Shown: positions 38,013-47,093 of the stretch, piece by piece
Layout of the letters: the number at the start of each line of letters is the position of its first letter
Position numbering within the stretch: the first letter of the stretch is position 1
DNA from: an uncultured Planctomycetaceae bacterium
GTDB taxonomy: Bacteria > Planctomycetota > Planctomycetia > Gemmatales > Gemmataceae
Reading direction: 5' to 3'
Assembly: GCA_903912515.1 (NCBI GenBank)
Contig: CAIWHS010000533.1
Location: forward strand, 1-47,381
Length of the DNA: 47,381 nucleotides
Notes under the pieces: model-generated
What the model was told of the DNA's origin: nothing
Database searches by the model: none
What the model saw: the letters and a program-made list of their open reading frames with translations, nothing else
Made by a program: the position numbers and the translations under genes

Positions 38013-38717
38013 TTAGTCGTGTCCAACCCTATTGGACGGTTCGCCCATGAGCCCAGAAAGAGCCAAACCAGGCAGTTGCATCACCCGGCCCTTGGCTTCA
38101 ATTTCAAAAAGGTCTAGAACATCCTCTCGTTTAACGAATTGAACTTGGGTGCCCGGAATGAGCCCAAGTTCCATCCACCGTTTCAGCCGGGCAGGGTTGT
38201 CGTCGCGTACCTCGCGGATCAGAACGGTTTGTCCAGGCCTGAAACTTGTTAGAGGTTTCAAGCTTCGGGTTACCAACTCCCCGTTCACCGAAGGAATCGG
38301 ATGGCCGTGGCAATCCTCATCCGGTTCTCCAAGGTAATTAGCAAGAGCCTCTTCAAGCCGTGGAGAAATGGCATGTTCCAATGCCTCCGCCTCTTGGTCT
38401 ACCTCACTTAAATCCAAGCCCAAAACACGGGTGAGAAAAAGTTCAACCAAACGGTGCCTGCGAATAACCCGCCGGGCCTCAGTTTTTCCTTTTTCGCTAA
38501 GCTGCGCACCTTTCCCAGGCTGATACTCGATCCACCCGCCATCAGCCAAACGGCGCAACATGCCCGATACACTTGGGGCGGTCACAGTCAGTTTCAGCGC
38601 TATATCGTTGGGTGAAACCCGCTCATCCACCCCTCCAAGAGCGTGAATGGTTTTCAAATAATCCTGGACAGCAGTCGAAGGAGTGACGGGGTCCGAGATA
38701 TTTAAAGGTTTTTCCAA
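38013..38717 (-). CDS. DtxR/MntR family metal-dependent regulator with C-terminal FeoA-like domain
   Basis: VQDYLKTIHALGG...LKLTVTAPSVSGMLRRLADGGWIEY...RRHRLVELFLTRVLGLDLSEVDQEAEALEHAIS. Confidence 0.93.
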   Translation of the reverse strand: MEKPLNISDPVTPSTAVQDYLKTIHALGGVDERVSPNDIALKLTVTAPSVSGMLRRLADGGWIEYQPGKGAQLSEKGKTEARRVIRRHRLVELFLTRVLGLDLSEVDQEAEALEHAISPRLEEALANYLGEPDEDCHGHPIPSVNGELVTRSLKPLTSFRPGQTVLIREVRDDNPARLKRWMELGLIPGTQVQFVKREDVLDLFEIEAKGRVMQLPGLALSGLMGEPSNRVGHD

Positions 38718-38880
38718 GGGAAGATCCCATTTAAATCTTAAGGTATTTCAGAAACTATCACATCCCTGCCGCAGAAGCACCATCGCCCACCCTGAATCAT
38801 TTTCCAAACCAATTAAATCCCGTCTCAGTTTGACTAACTCAGCTCTTTGGTTTAAGGTTTAATTCTCGTGGGATTCACAC

Positions 38881-38954
38881 GGGCGCTTAGCTCAGTTGGC
38901 TAGAGCACCAGCTCGACACGCTGGGGGTCACAGGTTCGAATCCTGTAGCGCCCA
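38881..38954 (+). tRNA. tRNA-Val(GAC), no encoded CCA
   Basis: GGGCGCT/AGCGCCC acceptor, GCTC...GAGC D-arm, CCAGC-TCGACAC-GCTGG anticodon arm, ACAGG-TTCGAAT-CCTGT T-arm, discriminator A. Confidence 0.93.
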
Positions 38955-39075
38955 ATCTGTTTTCATGTCGTAAGTTTAAGAGCTGACACGGTTTGTGTCA
39001 CCCGCCTCATGTTTAGGCGGAACAGCTCCAAAAGTTTTTCTTGGGTCTTTGCCCAAAAGCCTAGGGGTATTTACC

Positions 39076-39676
39076 GTGGGAAGAGCTAAAACCAATCCGT
39101 TAGTCTGATATCACAAGGCATCAGGGCGAGCTTTCGTCTGGGATGGCCAAGCTGAAAAGAGAATTTATCTAGGTGCATGGCCCAGCTATCCCTGCCCCCT
39201 GCTCCTTGATCTCAAGGAAGCCTACCGAAGCGCAATTGCCCAAATTATCATGCGGCCAGAACTGCCGTCAGACTCACTAGCTGGCCATATTACATTGGCC
39301 AGGCTTGTATCAAAATTTCTTGAATGGGTTGATGGTCGATATAGAGGCGGGCACGCTGTAAAAAATCTAGAGTATTCAATTCGGGCTGTATTAGATTTTT
39401 ACCGAAACGATCCCGCCAAAGCATTTGGCCCTAAGAAGCTTCAAGAGGTTCGGTTGCTCATGGCCCGCCAAGGGCGAACCCGGCAAAGTCATCAATAAGG
39501 CAACCGGCTACATTCGCCAAATGTTTAAGTGGGCTGTGGCGGAAGAGCTGGTGAAGCCTGACCAACTGGTAGCCCTGACCGCCTTGGCACCGCTTCGCTA
39601 TGGGGCAGTGAACGCCGCAGAAAGCCCCGCCAGGGAAGCCGTTGCCAAAGATTTTGTCGAGGCCACAAGGATAAAT
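39076..39676 (+). pseudogene. Tyrosine integrase N-terminal remnant (nonsense codon, frameshift, truncated by IS)
   Basis: GTG start then GRAKTNPLV*YHKASGRAFVWDGQAEKRIYLGAWPS...; TGA at 39106; frame change near 39470-39490 into KVINKATGYIRQMFKWAVAEELV...; catalytic half absent. Confidence 0.8.
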
Positions 39677-40991
39677 GGATCCTTCCGACAATTTTGTGGG
39701 TGCTGGCCGGATGAATTATGCTTTTCCCATAGAGGAATCCGATGGGAAGCAACAACGAGCTCTATCAGCAGATACTGGGTTTATCCTCGCCTTGGAAAGT
39801 GGTGGGTGGATGTGCGGCTTGAGGTGAAAGGTCAGGCCGTCCATATCTCCCTCGATCATGATTCTGAGAGTCGGTTCAACTGCCCGAAGTGTGAACGGGA
39901 ATATGGTTGCTACGATCATGCCCCCGGAAGAACTTGGCGGCATCTGAATACCTGCCAATTTCAGACACTGGTCCATTCCAGTGTTCCCAGGGTCCGTTGC
40001 GAGGAGCATGGTGTCATCCAAGTCAAGGTTCCTTGGGCTGAACCCCACGGATGTTTCACCATTCTTATGGAACGGTTTGTCATCGATGTGCTTCTGGCTT
40101 GCCAAACGGTCAAGGGGGCCTGCCAGTTGTTGAACATCTCCTAGGATCAGGCCTGGCATGTGATGGACCTGGCGGTCAAACGGGGTACCCTGCGGAAGGA
40201 AGCGATTCCTTCCCGGCTCCTGGGGGTGGATGAGAAAGCGTTCCGCAAGGGCCACCGCTACCTGACGATTGTCAATGACATCGAGCGCGGAACCGTGGAA
40301 TTCATTTCGGAAAACCGCAAAAAAGCTAGTTTGGCAGAGTTTTACAAGCCCCGCACACCGGAGCAATTACGAGCCATCGAGGCAATCGCGATGGACATGT
40401 GGGAGCCCTATGTCTAGGCCAACCTTAAATGGTTGCCACTGGGCAAGGATAAAATCGTCTTCAACAAGTTCCATGTCATGAAAAAGATGAACGAGGGGGT
40501 GGACAAGGTCCGCAAGGAGGTGCACCGGGCGTTGATGGCCTTGGGAAGCAACACCCTGAGCAAAACAAAATACCTTTGGCTGTATGGGGAGGAAAACATC
40601 CCGGAACACCGCCAGGAGGAGTTCACAGCCCTGAAGGAGAGCACGCTGAAAACCGCCAGGGCATGGTCCATCAAGGAAACGCTTCGGGGGCTATGGAGCT
40701 ACAAAAGCGTCGCCTGGGCCAAGCGTTTTTATGCCTCATGGAAGAAATGGGTGGACCGGTGCCAATTGGAACCAATCAAACGGGTCTGTGCCATGATCCA
40801 TCAACGGCTGGAGAATGTTTTCACCTACTGCAAGCACCCGATCACCAACGGGGTGGCCGAGGGCCTGAACAGTAAGATTATGTCCATCAAGAGAAGAGCG
40901 GGAGGCTTCAGGAATGTCGAGAATTTCAAAACCGCCATTTACTTCCATTGCGGCGGTTTAAGCCTCTACCCATGAAATTCCCGGAAGGACC
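39677..40991 (+). mobile_element. ISL3-like insertion sequence, decayed
   Basis: Imperfect terminal inverted repeats GGATCCTTCCGACAATTTTGTGGGT (left) and GGTCCTTCCGGGAATTTCATGGGT (reverse complement of right end) bracket an ISL3-type transposase. Confidence 0.85.
39742..40975 (+). pseudogene. ISL3 family transposase pseudogene
   Basis: MGSNNELYQQILGLSSPWKVV, then a frame change at GGTGGGTGGATG (extra 4 nt), then one frame with TAG at 40142-40144 and TAG at 40415-40417. Motifs CPKCxxxYGCYDHAPGRTWRHLN, VDEKAFRKGHRYLTIVND, DKIVFNKFHVMKKMNEGVDKVRKE, GVAEGLNSKIMSIKRRAGGFRN. Confidence 0.9.
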
Positions 40992-41010
40992 ATTAAATAA
41001 TTATGCAGTC

Positions 41011-41048
41011 TGCTTTAAGTCTCTACCCATAAAAATTTCGAAAGGACT
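41011..41048 (+). repeat. Second, diverged ISL3 right-end-like sequence
   Basis: TTTAAGTCTCTACCCATAAAAATTTCGAAAGGACT parallels TTTAAGCCTCTACCCATGAAATTCCCGGAAGGACC about 55 bp upstream. Confidence 0.75.
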
Positions 41049-41070
41049 AAAACTAAAAATATCACCCAAA

Positions 41071-41087
41071 CCGTGACAGCGTCACGG
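41071..41087. other. Perfect hairpin CCGTGAC-AGC-GTCACGG
   Basis: 7-bp stem, 3-nt loop, between the IS remnant and the downstream gene. Confidence 0.6.
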
Positions 41088-41193
41088 GCCCCCGAGCAGA
41101 ACCCCATGCCCCTCACAGAAATCCTACCCCATCCCTCTCACAGAAATCCAACTACCAACCCCCATACAAAAATGCCCCCTCACAGACCTTCCC

Positions 41194-42843
41194 TTAAGTG
41201 CCAATCTTAACCCCCTGCCTAGTCACAATCGGTACATACCCTGCTTCAAAACCCTGCGGTGGGGTTAAAATTAGCGCAGGGTCAATATCCGCCAGTTTTC
41301 CAATCGTTGGGGGAGGCAGATATTCACGGTCTTTTTTCCAGGTTCGATGTAGCTTTTCCACTCTGGCCTGCAAGGCTTCCCGTTCCTGATCGGTTAAGTC
41401 TGCGTTCAGAATCGCAGGCTGGTCCGCAAAACGGTACCAATAATAAGTCAACTCGCTGCCATCTCCCGGATAAGCCTTGAATGGCCCTGCAACAGGGCCA
41501 GGCTTCTTCCAAGAGCTTTCAGCCTCGGTGGGGGTGACATACGCTTCGGGTTTGGCTTCTTGTGGCCTGCTAAATTTCACCTCGGTAAGGCCTGTTTCAG
41601 CCGGCACATCTTTGGCTTGCACCACCACCCATTCCGGCTTTTTGTCTTTGGCTTTCACCAAATGAAAATATTCAGGCAGTGTCACCAATGGGCCATCTTT
41701 CGAGTCGGTCTGGCTCACCATCTCTTTATTCCACCGATAACCAAAGGTGTTGTCCTCCAAGGCTACAGGCTTGGCAAACGATGCCCATGCGAGCGGTGTC
41801 TTTTGCTCCTTCTTGTCATCAGGCTTGTAAATTTTCCATGTTGCACCTCCCTTTCCCGTGAATGGGTGCACGCTCGATTGCGCTGGATCAATTTTGCCGC
41901 TAACAGCTTCTCCCCCTTCCAGCCATTGCTTCACACCGTCCCAAAGAGCTTTTTTGTTATAAGCAGTGATCCGGTGCAACACAGCAGAGTCTCCATTGGC
42001 ATTGCGTGGGAAAGAGGTGGGGGCCACTCGGGCCCAGGTTTCACCCTTCGAATCGGTCACCTGCACGCTCGGAACATATTGCGTTTCCATCTGCACAGCC
42101 TTGTTCGGTTTCGCGGGTCGCGAATCCAGAAACATGCCCGCCAGTTCCGGTTTGTCCACTGTGGCCCGCGACCAAAAATAGGGAGTGAAAAAAGCCACCG
42201 GGCCCTTGAAGTTGCCCGTGTTCATAAACAGCGTCCAACTATGCTCCCCTGTGGGAACATTTTTACCAGCAGTTGTTTTTTTGGCCGGGGTGAGCGGCAA
42301 AGGCAAATACCCGTAACCAACCAGTTCGCCACAAGTCCCCTGCTTGATATTCAACCCGTCCGGCGGCCAAAGAACCCAGGGGCTCAGTTGTGCCACACCA
42401 TATTTGCCCTTCGGCTGATTCCAATTCCTCCCCTGGCCTGCCCCCGGCCCGTTGGCCCATTCACTAAAGTTGAGCGCCACACCACCCATGATGAACTTGG
42501 GCGTCTCCGTGGCAAACCGCGTGTCGCGCCACCAACCCAATCCGCCCTCAATATCGGTGTAAAAATTAGCCGGATCTTTCCCATCAAACTGAGGAAACAT
42601 CCATGTGCCAAACAACCCCGTTTGAAACCGCTGCCCCGGGTATTCCTTCAAGAGGGGCCATGCCGCCGCATAAAGCGAAAATCCCCCGTTAAAAGTATCC
42701 GCAACCTTCTCATGGGGAACCAGCAGATAACCAGCCATCTCACCTTGCACCAGCTTTTGGCAATTCCCCAAAGTGGGCCATCCCGCTAATAAAAGTGCCG
42801 CCAAAAACCAAGGCAAAGTCAGACCGTTTGCTTGCACTTTCAT
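41194..42843 (-). CDS. Large secreted hypothetical protein
   Basis: Start MKVQANGLTLPWFLAALLLAGWPTLGNCQ (signal peptide-like), about 549 aa. Confidence 0.8.
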   Translation of the reverse strand: MKVQANGLTLPWFLAALLLAGWPTLGNCQKLVQGEMAGYLLVPHEKVADTFNGGFSLYAAAWPLLKEYPGQRFQTGLFGTWMFPQFDGKDPANFYTDIEGGLGWWRDTRFATETPKFIMGGVALNFSEWANGPGAGQGRNWNQPKGKYGVAQLSPWVLWPPDGLNIKQGTCGELVGYGYLPLPLTPAKKTTAGKNVPTGEHSWTLFMNTGNFKGPVAFFTPYFWSRATVDKPELAGMFLDSRPAKPNKAVQMETQYVPSVQVTDSKGETWARVAPTSFPRNANGDSAVLHRITAYNKKALWDGVKQWLEGGEAVSGKIDPAQSSVHPFTGKGGATWKIYKPDDKKEQKTPLAWASFAKPVALEDNTFGYRWNKEMVSQTDSKDGPLVTLPEYFHLVKAKDKKPEWVVVQAKDVPAETGLTEVKFSRPQEAKPEAYVTPTEAESSWKKPGPVAGPFKAYPGDGSELTYYWYRFADQPAILNADLTDQEREALQARVEKLHRTWKKDREYLPPPTIGKLADIDPALILTPPQGFEAGYVPIVTRQGVKIGT

Positions 42844-43041
42844 GGGCTCATCTCCACAAAACAGTTTGAATCTTCTCAACCATGCGGCCAAAAGTATTAG
42901 CTTGATTTTTAAAAGCTAGTAGAGTCCCATTTAAGGACGCCTCACCTTGCACCATGGTAATCTATAGCCTTCGTGCAGGCAGTTATTTTTTAGGCTAAAT
43001 GTCCGTTCTAAAATGGGTTCAAACCAAGGGGGCTTTTCAGC

Positions 43042-46000
43042 ATGGCAAAACTAATCTTGGTTTTGAATTTCCTGGTCTTCCCCATGGCTTCTGAGAACCA
43101 GACTGGGTACCAATCCTGGAAACACTCTGGATCCCTGTTCATCCTCACCAATCCCGATGGCGCCAATTTGCCCCAAGGCGCTTCGGTTCATAACTTTCCG
43201 TTGCTAATTCGTCTCCACAAAGATTTTTTTGATTTCCAACAGGCAAATAACCAAGGGGCCGATATCCGCTTCTCCACCATCAGTGGCATACCCCTCGCTT
43301 ACCAAATCGAACAATGGGACCCTGAAAATGCCCATGCAGCCATCTGGGTGCGAATTCCCAAAATCGAAGGCAACACCACACAGGAAATCAAAATCCATTG
43401 GGGCAATCCCGCTGCCACTAGCGAGTCCGATGGCAAAAGGGTTTTCAATGCTGAAAACGGCTACCTGGGTGTTTGGCACATGGGCCAAACAAATCAAGAT
43501 GAGGTGGGGGCCATGGGCTGTGTCGACACAGGAACCACTCAGGCAACTGGCATGGTTGGCCAGGCAAGACATTTCCCAGGCCAAAAAGGTATCGTGGCAG
43601 GCGAAAAAATCACCACACTTCCAACCGGCTCAAACCCCCACACCACCGAGGCCTGGTTCAGGGCCGAAAAAATCAACAACCAAGTCATGGCTTGGGGCAA
43701 TGAGCAGGGCCAAGGCAAAGTGGTCATGCGCTTTCGCAGCCCCCCTTCCGTGAAAATGGAGTGCTACTTCTCAGGGGCAGATGTTGTCAACAAAACCCCG
43801 CTGGCCATGAATCAATGGATCCATGTGGCCCACACCTACCAAAAGGGGGAATCTCGTGTTTATGTCAACGGGCTTCTCGACGGCCAATCCATCACTCAGT
43901 CCGCCCCACTGGCCATCAAGACTCCCGCACGGCTATTCATCGGGGGCTGGTACAACAACTACGACTTTGTAGGCGACATCGACGAGGTCCGCATTTCCAA
44001 TAAGGTCCGTTCACCCGAATGGATCCGCCTCCAATTTGAGAACCAAAAGACAAATCAATCTTTGGTTGGGCCCATTGTCCAGTCAGGCAACCAGTTTGCA
44101 GTCTTTCCCACAAAGCTCGAAATTTCCGAAGGCAAAAATGCCACCCTGCGGGCAACCGCCCCCGGTGCCCGAAAAATTTACTGGTCAATTCAGCGCGATG
44201 GCAAAGAGGAAATAGCCTCGGTCGACCGCCTTTCCTTGGCCTTTGCCCCTGGTCGTGTGGTGGGTGATCAGTCCGCAACCATCCGTTGCAAAGCCGTCTA
44301 TCCCGACGGGGTAAAAACCGCCGAAATCCCCGTAAAAATTCTCGAAGCAATTCCCGAACCCCATTTTTCTCTCAAACTTCCACCACTTTGGAATGGTCGC
44401 GACACCATCGAATTGGCCCCCACTATCCACAACCTGCAAGCCTTGCGCGCCAAATCAGCTGATTCCTTGCAGTTTCAATGGAAGGCAACAGGCATGGCCG
44501 TCATCCAGCAGGTTGCCCCCGGTCGGCTCATCCTCAAAAGATCCCAAAATAGCGGCCCGCTCACCATCTCTTTAACTGTCAGTAATGGCGGCGCAGAATC
44601 CACGCGATCAGGCACCATCCAAGTGACCCAGTCCGAATCCGATCCTTGGCTAATGCGCTCACCAGAACCCGATGAAAAACCCGAGCAGGGCCAGTTTTTC
44701 CCCCGTGATGATAAAAATCAGGGCACGCTGTTTTATAACGGTCGTCTCGATCAACCAGCCGATGAGGTCTATCTCAAACTCTTTGCCAACGATTTGCCAT
44801 TCAACTCGCAAACCCAAAAAGTTCCTTCCAACCGTGCCTACAATTTCACCGTCAAACTGAAACCCGGGCTAATCAAATACCGGGTCGAATTTGGCATAAA
44901 AACCCCAACCGGTGGTAAAATCTTAAACACGGTCGACGACCTAGTCTGTGGCGACGCCTACCTCATCCAAGGCCAATCTAACGCCCTGGCAACCGATACC
45001 AACGAAAAATCACCGCCAGATACCAACGATTGGATCAGAAGTTATGGTGGCAAATCTGGCCGCGAAGACGCCACCACTTGGGTTCATGATCAATTCACAA
45101 AAGCTAAAGCCAATGGCGCCCAACGCCCCAACCTATGGTGCAAACCAGTTTGGAAAGCCGAGCAAGGCGAAAAGCCGAACTCGGTTGGTGGGGAATGGTC
45201 CTCGCCAACCGTCTGGTTACCAGCCAAAAAATACCCGTCTGCATCATCAACGGCGCCGTGGGCGGCACCCGCATCGACGAACACCAACCAAGCGACGACA
45301 AAAATGCCAACCTACGCACCATTTATGGGCGGGCTCTCTGGCGCGTGCAACAGGCCCGCCTCACCCACGGTATCCGCGCCGTTCTTTGGCATCAGGGTGA
45401 AAGTGATCAAGGTGCCGATGGCCCCACCCTCGGTTACGGCTGGGAAACCTACCAATCCTATTTCCTCAAACTCGCTGCTGCCTGGAAAGAGGATATGCCA
45501 AATATCCAGCACTACTACCTGTTTCAGATCTGGCCCAACGCCTGCAGCATGGGTAATGGCCAAGGCGACAAGCTGCGCGAAGTCCAGCGCCAACTCCCCC
45601 TGCAGTTTTCCAACCTCTCTATCATGTCAACCGTGGGTATCAAGCCGCCCGGCGGTTGCCATTTCCCCCTCATCGGTTGGGCAGAATTTGCCCGCCTCAT
45701 CCAGCCCCTCATCGAGAGAGACCTCCACGGCTCAAAACCCCAGGCCTCCATCTCCCCTCCCAACCTCCAGCGGGTTTTCTACAACTCCCCAGCCCAAAAC
45801 TCCATCACCATGCAGTTCGATCAACCCGTGGTTTGGCAAGACTCCCTGCTCACGCAGTTCTACTGCGATGGCAAGCCCCAAAAAGAAGTCACCGCCACAA
45901 TCTCAGGCAATGCGGTAACACTCACCTTCAAAACTCCACCCGCTGCTAAAACCATCTCCTACCTGAAGGAAATGCAATGGAATCAAGATAATCTGCTGCG

Positions 46001-46070
46001 CGGCACAAGCGGCATCGCCGCTCTCACCTTCTGCGAGGTCGAAATCAATAAGGCACCCCCTGTAAAATAA
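43042..46070 (+). CDS. DUF2341/LamG-domain and sialate O-acetylesterase (SGNH)-like secreted protein, apparently frameshifted near 45170
   Basis: N-terminal signal; NFPLLIRLHKDFFDFQQANNQGADIRFS (DUF2341-like); LamG region; IQGQSNA (block I) in the first frame; INGAVGGTRIDEH and VLWHQGESD in the second. Confidence 0.8.
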
Positions 46071-46141
46071 TCAGCACCTACTATTGTTTTCGATTATTCT
46101 CCTGTTTGTTCCACGCGTCATGCCTTCGGTTGGAGTATTCC

Positions 46142-47041
46142 ATGTTTTCCTTCTCCCGTTACGGCTTTATGGTGTTCCTGCTCGCCGGTTTTGGTGTCGC
46201 ATCACCAGCCTTGGCAAACCCAGCGGAGCAAGATACCTCTCCAGCCGAAATTATTTTTGAGAAAAACATCGAATATTCCAACCCCGATGGCCAACACCTC
46301 CAGCTCAATATGGCCAGGCCCAAAAATGCCAAAGGCCCCCTGCCCTGTGTTGTCTGCATCCACGGCGGCGGCTTCCGCGCCGGCAAACGCGATGGCTACG
46401 ATGGCCTCATTCAAAATCTGGCCCGCAATGGCTTTGCAGCCGTCACAGTTTCCTATCGGCTCGCTCCTAAATACCAATTCCCGGCTGCGGTACATGACAC
46501 CAAGGCAGCAGTCCGCTGGGTTCGGGCCAATGCTGCAAAATATGGTATCGACCCAGACCGCATTGGCGTCACCGGCGGCTCCGCCGGCGGCCATCTCGCC
46601 CAGTTTCTAGGCGTCACGCAAGGAGTCGCCGAATTCGAAGGCGATGGCGGCAACCCCCATGTTTCCAGTCATGTCAAGTGTGTGGTCAATGTCTATGGCC
46701 CTAGCGACTTCACCAAGTCCTACGGCAAAAGTGTCGATGCAGCAGAAGTGCTGCCCCTTTTCTTGGGTGGCAACTTACAAACTGCCCTCCCCGCCCACAT
46801 CCGCTCCAGCCCGCTCAACTGGGTCACCCCAAACGCTGCCCCCACCCTCTGCATTCACGGCACCGAAGACAAATATGTTGCTCACGAACAAGCGGTCTGG
46901 ATGATCGACCGCCTCAAAGCCAGCGGTGTCGAGGCCCAATTGCTCACACTGCAAGGTGCCGGCCACGGCTTCAAAGGCAAAGATGCCAATTCAGCCGACC
47001 AAGCCCTGATCGCTTATTTCAAAAAGCATCTGGGTCAATAA
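46142..47041 (+). CDS. Secreted alpha/beta hydrolase (esterase/lipase, HSL-like)
   Basis: VVCIHGGGFRAGKRDGYDGLIQNLARNGFAAVTVSYRLAP; GVTGGSAGGHLAQFLG; CIHGTEDKYV; LQGAGHGF; signal peptide. Confidence 0.94.
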   Translation: MFSFSRYGFMVFLLAGFGVASPALANPAEQDTSPAEIIFEKNIEYSNPDGQHLQLNMARPKNAKGPLPCVVCIHGGGFRAGKRDGYDGLIQNLARNGFAAVTVSYRLAPKYQFPAAVHDTKAAVRWVRANAAKYGIDPDRIGVTGGSAGGHLAQFLGVTQGVAEFEGDGGNPHVSSHVKCVVNVYGPSDFTKSYGKSVDAAEVLPLFLGGNLQTALPAHIRSSPLNWVTPNAAPTLCIHGTEDKYVAHEQAVWMIDRLKASGVEAQLLTLQGAGHGFKGKDANSADQALIAYFKKHLGQ

Positions 47042-47093
47042 GTGTCACTATGGATCACGCAGCTAAATAATGAGACAAACCAGTTTGCCGGGC

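Noticed and set aside
40142-40417. Genetic-code recoding (TAG readthrough) in the ISL3 transposase
   Set aside because: The same gene also carries a 4-nt duplication frameshift, and nearby genes show no in-frame TAG, so pseudogenisation is the simpler explanation.
41560-42789. 409-aa plus-strand ORF
   Set aside because: Antisense to the signal-peptide-bearing protein at 41194..42843, with His/Arg/Pro-rich shadow composition.
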